A stretch of DNA of 64,000 bases. Origin: Roseovarius sp. A-2 (GTDB lineage Bacteria > Pseudomonadota > Alphaproteobacteria > Rhodobacterales > Rhodobacteraceae). The stretch lies in contig NZ_BDIY01000002.1 in assembly GCF_002072155.1 (NCBI RefSeq), positions 310,001-374,000 on the forward strand. Direction: 5' to 3'. The notes under the pieces are model-generated. The model saw only the letters and a program-made list of their open reading frames with translations. It searched no databases and had not been told where the DNA came from. This document shows positions 44,427 through 51,332 of this stretch, piece after piece; position 1 is the stretch's first letter, and the number at the start of each line of letters is the position of its first letter. Both the position numbers and the translations under genes were made by a program.

Positions 44427-44906
44427 ATGCTGGATGAAGATGTGGAGGTGGTGCTCGCCGCCTCGTCGGGGCGACGGGTGATCGGCGTGGGGTCTGTGGC
44501 GATGCTCGGCCTGATCCTGCTCTATCTCGCGCTGGTGCAATCGCCGGGCCTGGGCTGGCAGGTGTTCATGGTGGGGTTCGGCACGCTCGCGCTGTGGCTG
44601 GCGCTGCGGATGTGGCGTGCGACGACGCTGCGGCTGGAGCTGTCGCCCGCCGGTCTGCGTTGCAGCGACGGGCGGGTGGTGGCCCCGATGGACGACATCA
44701 TCGGAGTGGCGCGGGGGGCCTTCGCGTTCAAGCCCTCGAACGGCTTCATGATCAAGATGAGCCGCGCTGCGCCGTTCGCCTGGGAGCCGGGGCTCTGGTG
44801 GCGAATCGGGCGGCGCGTGGGGGTCGGTGGCGTGACGCCGGCGACACCGGCCAAGGTGATGGCAGAGATCTTGCAGGACCGGATCAACCTGCGTGGTGTC
44901 GACTGA
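44427..44906 (+). CDS. Small hypothetical membrane protein
   Basis: A 159-residue protein with two adjacent N-terminal membrane helices (GVGSVAMLGLILLYLALVQS and WQVFMVGFGTLALWLALRMW), then a cytoplasmic PH-like beta-rich part (LRLELSPAGLRCSDGRVVAP, FMIKMSRAAPFAWEPGLWWR). I do not recognise a named family. Consistent codon use and the AAAGGGAGATGCGCG ribosome site support it as real. It is divergent from the pirin gene and convergent with the TadE genes. Confidence 0.72.
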   Translation: MLDEDVEVVLAASSGRRVIGVGSVAMLGLILLYLALVQSPGLGWQVFMVGFGTLALWLALRMWRATTLRLELSPAGLRCSDGRVVAPMDDIIGVARGAFAFKPSNGFMIKMSRAAPFAWEPGLWWRIGRRVGVGGVTPATPAKVMAEILQDRINLRGVD

Positions 44907-44955
44907 TCCGGCCTGCCGGCATGTGCCACCGCGCCAAAGCCGCACGGGTCGAACG

Positions 44956-45558
44956 TCAGCCCGGCGTGCAGACGCCGACGAAACAGAGCTGCGAGGCGAA
45001 TCGCAGGGTCATGAACATCCGCGTATTGATCGGCACGTTTTCGGTTATACCATTCGTGACAACCGGCTGGTAGGTCGCGAAATTCTCGACGAAGATCAGA
45101 TCCTGCCCGTTGACCATGACCGGAAACACGTCATGTGCCTCGCGTACATCGTCGGCGGTTAGCGGAAGCAGGCCGCCACTGCCTCGGGTTTCGGACCAGC
45201 GCAGCTCGAACTCGTCGGTCCCGTTGTCCTCGTCGAGGTGATAGCGCACGACCGTGATCCGAAGGTCGTTGGGGCTCTGGTTATCGGTCATCGAGTCAAA
45301 CAGCCGTTTGGCATTGTCGATATAGGTGTCATCGACGACGGCCGTCTCACGCGAGAGGATGTCGGCCATGGTATAGGTGGCCTTGTCGCGCACGCTTTGG
45401 GCGCGAGACATGTCGAAATATTCGTATGCGTAAACGAGGCCCATGATCATGAAGGGCGCGATGATGACCGTCTCGACGGCGACCGTTCCGCGCGGGTCGC
45501 GCAGGAACCGGCGCAGCCATCCGAGGGGGTGAAGCATGCGTTGAGAAATGTGTTTCAT
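44956..45558 (-). CDS. TadE/TadF-like pilus assembly protein (second copy)
   Basis: A 200-residue pseudopilin-like protein. After a basic N-terminus (RRFLRDPRG) comes a TadE segment TVAVETVIIAPFMIMGLVYA, then a periplasmic domain ending in a Cys pair (LCFVGVC). The Glu at position +5 of the hydrophobic stretch is the prepilin-type mark. The start at 45558 lies 1 nt after the stop of the previous TadE-like gene, so the three Tad genes here form an operon. Confidence 0.83.
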   Translation of the reverse strand: MKHISQRMLHPLGWLRRFLRDPRGTVAVETVIIAPFMIMGLVYAYEYFDMSRAQSVRDKATYTMADILSRETAVVDDTYIDNAKRLFDSMTDNQSPNDLRITVVRYHLDEDNGTDEFELRWSETRGSGGLLPLTADDVREAHDVFPVMVNGQDLIFVENFATYQPVVTNGITENVPINTRMFMTLRFASQLCFVGVCTPG

Positions 45559-45559
45559 G

Positions 45560-46096
45560 TCAGATCGGCTCCTGCACGAAAGCGGTGGAGGCGACAAGCG
45601 CAGCCTCGCCACTGTTATCCGTGGAAAATGCGTCCCCCAGAATTGCCCGTGGGAAGAGCGGCTGGAACTTGACGCAGGCGCGCAGCACCATGAGCTCGTT
45701 CTGCGCACCTGGAATGAAGGCCCGCAACGGCTTGGTCGGCTCTTCATTGTCGGTGCAGTCGGGCGTCGGGTCGAGCGCTGAGTAGGCGCGCAAGTTATTG
45801 GGGCGCATCTCGAGCCGCAGCTTGTTGAGACAGTTGGGAATGATCGCGGCATTGTCGCAGATCGTGGCCTTGGTCGCGTCGTGATCGGGCACGTTGCCGG
45901 TGCCGAGCCGGATATCGCGAACCGCGATATCAAGTCCGCGTTCCAGCATCGCGGCACGCAGCGTGACCACGCCCAGTTCGACCGAGAACAGCATCAGTCC
46001 GATCAGGAAGGGTGCGAGAATGACGAATTCCACGGAGGCGGTGCCGGACTCGTCGCGCCGGAACCTGCGAACTCCCTTGCTGAATGCGCGGTTCAT
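45560..46096 (-). CDS. TadE-like pilus assembly protein
   Basis: A 178-residue protein with a basic leader RRFRRDESG followed by TASVEFVILAPFLIGLMLFS, the standard TadE hydrophobic segment with its conserved Glu. The periplasmic part has paired Cys residues (TICDNAAIIPNCLNKL). TadE-type minor pseudopilins are needed for Flp pilus assembly. The start at 46096 overlaps the TadG-like stop by 4 nt. No tadA, tadB, tadC or cpaB genes lie in this window. Confidence 0.85.
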   Translation of the reverse strand: MNRAFSKGVRRFRRDESGTASVEFVILAPFLIGLMLFSVELGVVTLRAAMLERGLDIAVRDIRLGTGNVPDHDATKATICDNAAIIPNCLNKLRLEMRPNNLRAYSALDPTPDCTDNEEPTKPLRAFIPGAQNELMVLRACVKFQPLFPRAILGDAFSTDNSGEAALVASTAFVQEPI

Positions 46097-47862
46097 TGGG
46101 TCAGCCTCAGATGCTTGACATTCGCCGCGATCGAGCTGAACGCGCTGCTGATATCGGTGCCCGACGCGCGGTAGTAATGCGAGGGCGAGGTGGCGCATTT
46201 GATCAGTTCGCGTTCGGCGGTGCCGTTTCTGGAAACCTCGAAGCCGATGGTGTAGACCACCACATGCTCGTCCTTGGTCGCCTTGCACACCTGCTGCATC
46301 AGAACGTTCTTCTGACTGCCGTTGATATATTCGGAGCCGGTGTAATCGTTCCATGCCGACCAGTTCTGCGTTTTGCTGGAATAGTAGTCGACCGACATCA
46401 GGCCCCAAGCCGTTTCCCAGGACAGCTGGTTGGTGGAGACGTAGCCTTCGATGGTGTCTTCGAGATTGTTGAACTCCGACGGCGATAGCCAATCGTTTTC
46501 CGCGATGCTGTAGTACTGACCGTAGACCGGGCTGTAGAGGTAGTAGACGGATTCCTCCGGGCCGCTTTCCTCGTATTCACATTCCCAGTTGCTATAGTCG
46601 CATCGACGCTCTCCGTCCCAGCCGTATTTCTTCCAATCGACATTGTACACGTTATAGGCGTATTTGAACTCGCGATCCTGATAGATGACCTCGTAGAGAT
46701 CGGAATTCGAACCGCGGAACCTCGCCGGGCTGCGATCGAAGAAATAGGAGGTGGTGTTCGCGCCGTCGCCCATGAAGATGATCACCTTCAGGGTTTCGGG
46801 ATCGTTGTAGTTCGCCGGCACATGCGCGAGAGAATCGTCGAGACGATCGTTGTCGATCATGTGCGCGGTGACCTCGCGAAAGGTCGGGTCGAGCAGGGCC
46901 GCGCCCCAGTTCATGCCCTCGTTGCCGGAGGTGTTGCCATCGGGTTGCAGCGCGTCGATCTTGGCATGCAGGTCTGCCACGCTGGTCGAATAGGGCAGGA
47001 TGCGCATGTAGTCGTTATTGTAGCACGACCGCCAGCTCTGGGTGAGGTCGTCGAACCCGCCATAGACCGAGGTATAGACCATCTGCTGCGCCGGGATGCC
47101 GCTGCTGAGGGACGAGCTGCCGCTGGTCAGCGTCGCGTGATCGTAATCGTTGTCCTTGAACTCCAGGCAGGTGGAGTAGTTATGCGTTTCATCGACCGCG
47201 AGCGCCTCAAAGATCGACTCGGGCGGAGAAACCGAAAAGCTGAACGGTACGATCGACAGAACCGCGCTGCCGGGATCGGAATTGCCGACCACGGTGCTCA
47301 CGAATTGCTTGGCGGCGACCTTGAGGTTGTCGATCTTGGAATTGCTGCCCATCGACCCCGACACGTCGAGCACGAGGATGCCTTCGAGATTGGGGATCCG
47401 TACCTCGGCGGTGGAGGCGGCGGCAACGCCGAGCGTGTCAACGCCGCTAAGCTTCATCAGGTAGGTAGAGATGTTTCGCTGGGCGCGTGCGGTGATCGTG
47501 GCGCTGTTGAGCGAAGTGGCGATATCGCCCTCTCGTTCGGCGAGAAGGTAGTCGGCCTTGCCCGCCTTGGCGAAATAATCCTCGACGATCTGGCGCGCCT
47601 CGGCGTCGCTGCTCGCCGAAGCCCCGGCGAGAACCGCCCGGTCGAGCGTGGCTTGCAGGCTGGCACGTTCGCGTTCGTGGTGCATGGTGTCGAGAGCAAA
47701 GCCACCGACCATCAGCATGATGAGGACCATGAAAAACGCGAGCGCCGTTACGGTGCCGTCTTCTTCATGCAGGAATTGCCGGAATGGGCGCGAGGCCAAT
47801 GCGGTGCCGGCCTTCAGCATGGCAATTGCCCCCGATCTCTTCGGTGTTTCGTTAACGCACAT
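46093..47862 (-). CDS. TadG-like protein with von Willebrand factor A domain
   Basis: A 589-residue protein of the TadG family. The N-terminal DGTVTALAFFMVLIMLMVGG helix anchors it in the inner membrane. The vWA domain begins near residue 160 with LEGILVLDVSGSMGSNSK, a perfect MIDAS DxSxS metal site. The later half contains an unusual Tyr/Asn/Trp-rich stretch (KYAYNVYNVDWKKYGWDGE, YYLYSPVYGQYYS). The start at 47862 has GAGGTGATCAGGA upstream. It leads the TadG-TadE-TadE operon. Confidence 0.86.
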   Translation of the reverse strand: MCVNETPKRSGAIAMLKAGTALASRPFRQFLHEEDGTVTALAFFMVLIMLMVGGFALDTMHHERERASLQATLDRAVLAGASASSDAEARQIVEDYFAKAGKADYLLAEREGDIATSLNSATITARAQRNISTYLMKLSGVDTLGVAAASTAEVRIPNLEGILVLDVSGSMGSNSKIDNLKVAAKQFVSTVVGNSDPGSAVLSIVPFSFSVSPPESIFEALAVDETHNYSTCLEFKDNDYDHATLTSGSSSLSSGIPAQQMVYTSVYGGFDDLTQSWRSCYNNDYMRILPYSTSVADLHAKIDALQPDGNTSGNEGMNWGAALLDPTFREVTAHMIDNDRLDDSLAHVPANYNDPETLKVIIFMGDGANTTSYFFDRSPARFRGSNSDLYEVIYQDREFKYAYNVYNVDWKKYGWDGERRCDYSNWECEYEESGPEESVYYLYSPVYGQYYSIAENDWLSPSEFNNLEDTIEGYVSTNQLSWETAWGLMSVDYYSSKTQNWSAWNDYTGSEYINGSQKNVLMQQVCKATKDEHVVVYTIGFEVSRNGTAERELIKCATSPSHYYRASGTDISSAFSSIAANVKHLRLTQ

Positions 47863-48200
47863 TCCTGATCACCTCTTAATGATAACGCCCCCCCGAGCCT
47901 GGCGTCGATCACACTACGCCATCGCTGTTTATCCCCGGGCTTTATGGTGAAATTATGGCGAAACAGGGAGAATAATCAAAGGTTAACTAATTTAAATCAA
48001 CAATATAGGCCTTTCTCGTGCATCGTCTTGCTGAAGGCGACAATACCCGTCCTCGGAGGATGCAAAATGCAGCCGCCGGACTTATGCAAGTTCCGGGGTG
48101 GACAAACGCGGCTCAGACTTTAACCATCGCCGCAGCGGCGTCTGCGCGAACCGGAACGCGCCCATCCCCGTGAGCGCCGCGCAACAGGGAGAGAGAATGC
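47863..48200. other. Divergent promoter region between tadG-like and gdhA
   Basis: A 338-nt gene-free stretch between divergent genes. It has an AT-rich core (around 47950-48010) unlike its surroundings and an imperfect hairpin at 48076-48096 (CCGGACTT with bulged AAGTTCCGG). The AT-rich part is a plausible promoter zone. A TTAACCAT octamer at 48120-48127 resembles a CtrA half-site. Confidence 0.5.
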
Positions 48201-49631
48201 ATGACCGCCAAGAGAGAGCCGACATTCCGCGAAAGCGTGGATCTGATGTTCAATCGCGCCGTGGCACTGATGGAGCTGCCGCCGGGGCTGGAGGAGAAGA
48301 TCCGCGTCTGTAACGCCACATATACCGTGCGGTTCGGGGTGCGGCTGCGCGGGCAGATCCATACCTTCACCGGTTATCGCAGCGTCCATTCCGAGCATAT
48401 GGAACCCGTCAAGGGCGGCATCCGCTATGCCATGGGGGTCAATCAGGACGAGGTCGAGGCGCTGGCGGCGCTGATGACCTATAAATGCGCGCTGGTCGAA
48501 GCCCCGTTCGGCGGCTCCAAGGGGGGATTGCGGATCGACCCGCGCGAATGGGAAGAGCATGAGCTGGAGATGATCACCCGGCGTTTCGCCTATGAGCTGA
48601 TCAAGCGTGACCTGATCCATCCCGCCCAGAACGTGCCCGCCCCCGACATGGGCACCGGCGAGCGCGAGATGGCCTGGATTGCCGATCAGTACAAGCGCAT
48701 GGCCACCACCGATATCAACTACCGCGCCTGCGTCACCGGCAAGCCCATTCATGGCGGCGGCATCCAGGGCCGGACCGAGGCGACCGGGCGCGGCGTGCAA
48801 TACGCGCTGCGCGAGTTCTTTCGTCACCCCGAGGATGTCGCGGCGGCGGGCATGTCGGGCAAGCTCGATGGCAAGCGGGTGGTGGTGCAGGGCCTTGGCA
48901 ATGTGGGCTATCACGCGGCCAAGTTCCTCAGCGAGGAGGATGGCTGCAAGATCACCGCGATCATCGAGCGTGACGGTGCGCTGATCGACGAGAGCGGCCT
49001 TGACGTGGAGGCGGTGCGCAACTGGATTGCCAGACATGGCGGCGTGGATGGCTTTCCGGACGGCACTTATATCGCGGATGGCAGCAAGGCGCTGGAAAAC
49101 GCGTGCGAAATCCTAATCCCGGCGGCGATGGAAGGGGTGATCAACCTTGAAAATGCCGACCGCATCAAGGCGCCGCTGATCATCGAGGCGGCGAACGGCC
49201 CGGTCACCGCCGGGGCCGACGATATCCTGCGCCAGAAGGGCACCGTGATCATTCCCGACATGTATGCCAATGCGGGCGGTGTGACGGTGTCGTATTTCGA
49301 ATGGGTCAAGAACCTCAGCCATATCCGCTTTGGCCGGATCGGGCGGCGTCAGGAAGAGGCGCGGCATCAGCTGATCGTCGACGAGTTGGAGCGGCTCGAC
49401 GCGCATCTGGGCGAAAACTGGCAGATGAGCCCACATTTCAAGCAGCAATACCTGCGCGGTGCGGGTGAGCTGGAGCTGGTGCGTTCGGGACTCGACGATA
49501 CGATGCGCAGCGCCTACCAGGCGATGCGCGAGGTCTGGCACAACCGGCAGGACGTGACCGATCTGCGCACGGCGGCGTATCTTGTGTCTATCGCCAAGGT
49601 CGCGGCCAGCTATCGCGCCATGGGTCTGTAA
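48201..49631 (+). CDS. gdhA: Glutamate dehydrogenase (Glu/Leu/Phe/Val dehydrogenase family)
   Basis: A 476-residue enzyme interconverting glutamate and 2-oxoglutarate with ammonia. Substrate-site Lys residues lie in MEPVKGGIRYA and EAPFGGSKGGLRI (near 106). The catalytic Asp is in NVPAPDMGTGEREM. The Rossmann block is VVVQGLGNVGYHAAKFL. The N-terminus is followed by a medium-length chain, as in NAD-dependent bacterial GDHs, but cofactor choice is not proven. It lies upstream of soxBDAG, matching a role in nitrogen recycling. Confidence 0.92.
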   Translation: MTAKREPTFRESVDLMFNRAVALMELPPGLEEKIRVCNATYTVRFGVRLRGQIHTFTGYRSVHSEHMEPVKGGIRYAMGVNQDEVEALAALMTYKCALVEAPFGGSKGGLRIDPREWEEHELEMITRRFAYELIKRDLIHPAQNVPAPDMGTGEREMAWIADQYKRMATTDINYRACVTGKPIHGGGIQGRTEATGRGVQYALREFFRHPEDVAAAGMSGKLDGKRVVVQGLGNVGYHAAKFLSEEDGCKITAIIERDGALIDESGLDVEAVRNWIARHGGVDGFPDGTYIADGSKALENACEILIPAAMEGVINLENADRIKAPLIIEAANGPVTAGADDILRQKGTVIIPDMYANAGGVTVSYFEWVKNLSHIRFGRIGRRQEEARHQLIVDELERLDAHLGENWQMSPHFKQQYLRGAGELELVRSGLDDTMRSAYQAMREVWHNRQDVTDLRTAAYLVSIAKVAASYRAMGL

Positions 49632-49682
49632 CGGGGCTCCGAGGCGCGCAGGTCGCGCATGGGCCGGGAAATGGCGGGAAAG

Positions 49683-49706
49683 ATGGCAGAGCTTTGGCTC
49701 TGCCAT
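49683..49706 (+). terminator. Hairpin between gdhA and soxB
   Basis: Perfect 10-bp arms ATGGCAGAGC and GCTCTGCCAT with a TTTG loop lie about 52 nt after the gdhA stop. It is followed by TGCTATTG, with no T run. It may block read-through or stabilise transcripts. Its sequence recalls the inner hairpin of the REP-like element at 37.27 kb. Confidence 0.45.
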
Positions 49707-49763
49707 TGCTATTGAAGATGAGACTTGGTTCAGTCGCATCACATCACGGGCAAGGAGGCAGGC

Positions 49764-51017
49764 ATGCGGTTTTCGGGACTGCGGGTTCTGAAGGAAGGGC
49801 TGACCGGCAACACCGGCTGGCAGGCGCATTGGCGCGATGCCGCGCCCAAATCCGACTATGACGTGGTGATCATCGGCGGTGGCGGGCATGGCCTGTCGAC
49901 CGCGTATTACCTGGCCCGGGATCACGGCATCACCAATGTGGCAGTTCTGGAAAAGGGCTATCTGGGGGGCGGCAATGTGGGCCGCAACACCACCATTGTG
50001 CGGGCCAATTATTTTCTGCCGGGCAATTCGGAATTCTACAGCCATTCCCTGAAACTGTGGGAGGGGCTGGAAGAGGATCTGAATTACAACGTCATGCACA
50101 GCCAGCGTGGGCAGATCGTGCTGTTTCACTCTGACGGGCAGCGCGACGCCGCAGCACGGCGCGGCAACGCGATGCGCAATCAGGGCGACGACGCGGAGTT
50201 GCTGAGCGTGGCGGAGCTCAAACGCATGGTGCCCTATCTCGATTACGAGCAGGCGCGGTTTCCGATCTATGGCGGCCTCTTGCAGCGCCGCGCGGGCACC
50301 GCGCGCCATGACGCGGTGGCCTGGGGCTATGCGCGCGGCGCAAGCGACCGGGGTGTGGACCTGATCCAGAATTGCGAGGTCACGGGCATCGACATCGAAA
50401 ACGGCCGGGTGCGCGGCGTGCAGACCACGCGCGGGGCCATTCGCGCCAGGAAACTGGCGGTCGTGGTGGCCGGGCGCTCGTCTCAGGTGGCGGCGATGGC
50501 GGGGATGCGCCTGCCGATCGAGAGCCATGTGTTGCAGGCCTTTGTCACCGAGGGGCTGAAACCCTGCATCGACCATGTGATCAGCTTCGGCATGGGGCAT
50601 TTCTATATCAGCCAGTCCGACAAGGGCGGGCTGGTTTTTGGTGGCGATCTGGACATGTATGCCTCTTACGCCGCGCGCGGAAACCTGCCGCTGGCCGAGC
50701 ATGTGATGGAGGCGGGCATGACGCTGATGCCGATGATCGGCAATGCCCGCGTGCTGCGCAGCTGGGGCGGGATCATGGACATGTCGCCCGATGGCTCACC
50801 TGTGATCGACCATGCCGGGATTGACGGCCTCTATCTCAATTGCGGCTGGTGCTATGGCGGGTTCAAGGCGGTGCCGGGCTCGGGGAATGCGATGGCGCAT
50901 CTGATCGCCACCGATCGACTGCATCCGGCGGCCACCGGGTTTCGGCTGGACCGGTTTCGCACCGGTCGGGGGCTGATGGATGAGGAAGGCACCGGCGCGC
51001 AGCACAACCTGCATTGA
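49764..51017 (+). CDS. soxB: Sarcosine oxidase beta subunit
   Basis: A 417-residue subunit of heterotetrameric sarcosine oxidase, carrying covalent FMN and non-covalent FAD. The dinucleotide motif is VVIIGGGGHGLSTAYYLARD (near residue 36). VAVLEKGYLGGGNVGRNTT contains the conserved binding Arg-Asn, and YLNCGWCYGGFKAVPGSG is the C-terminal active-site region. The ATG at 49764 follows AAGGAGGCAGGC. It is first in soxBDAG, the usual order. Confidence 0.96.
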   Translation: MRFSGLRVLKEGLTGNTGWQAHWRDAAPKSDYDVVIIGGGGHGLSTAYYLARDHGITNVAVLEKGYLGGGNVGRNTTIVRANYFLPGNSEFYSHSLKLWEGLEEDLNYNVMHSQRGQIVLFHSDGQRDAAARRGNAMRNQGDDAELLSVAELKRMVPYLDYEQARFPIYGGLLQRRAGTARHDAVAWGYARGASDRGVDLIQNCEVTGIDIENGRVRGVQTTRGAIRARKLAVVVAGRSSQVAAMAGMRLPIESHVLQAFVTEGLKPCIDHVISFGMGHFYISQSDKGGLVFGGDLDMYASYAARGNLPLAEHVMEAGMTLMPMIGNARVLRSWGGIMDMSPDGSPVIDHAGIDGLYLNCGWCYGGFKAVPGSGNAMAHLIATDRLHPAATGFRLDRFRTGRGLMDEEGTGAQHNLH

Positions 51018-51032
51018 GCCAGGCAGAGAGGG

Positions 51033-51064
51033 CGGGATTTTGAGTACTTATGGAACGATGAAAG
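51033..51064 (+). repeat. Intergenic GAGTATTT motif, copy between soxB and soxD
   Basis: GGGATTTTGAGTACTTATGG followed by AACGATGAAAG, directly after the soxB stop. It shares the core and the ATGAAAG end with copies near 32.1 and 61.3 kb. Confidence 0.45.
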
Positions 51065-51074
51065 TGCGGGTGCG

Positions 51075-51332
51075 ATGAGACTGGGCTGTCCGGTTTGCGG
51101 TGAGCGGGATCGTCGCGAGTTCTATTATCAGGGCGCGGCAGTGGCGCGGCCCGAGGGGGACGCGTGGGGGCTGGATTGGGACGACTACCTGCATAACCGC
51201 GATAACCCGGCGGGGGTGACGCGCGATCTGTGGCAGCATGAGCAGGGCTGCGGGGCCTGGCTGATCGTGACGCGCGATACGGTTAGCCATGAGGTTCTGG
51301 ACGTGGCGCTGGCGGCGGAGGCGGGCGCATGA
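51075..51332 (+). CDS. soxD: Sarcosine oxidase delta subunit
   Basis: An 85-residue zinc-binding subunit. The N-terminal LGCPVCGERDRREFYYQG supplies Cys ligands, and the later HEQGCGAWLIVTRDTVSHEV a His and Cys. Length is typical (85-100). Its stop overlaps the soxA start by 4 nt, which supports coupled synthesis of the complex. Confidence 0.95.
   Translation: MRLGCPVCGERDRREFYYQGAAVARPEGDAWGLDWDDYLHNRDNPAGVTRDLWQHEQGCGAWLIVTRDTVSHEVLDVALAAEAGA

Noticed and set aside
47983..47995. TTAA-N5-TTAA as a CtrA site upstream of gdhA
   Set aside because: The spacer is 5 nt instead of 7, so it does not fit the consensus; AT-rich DNA alone explains it.
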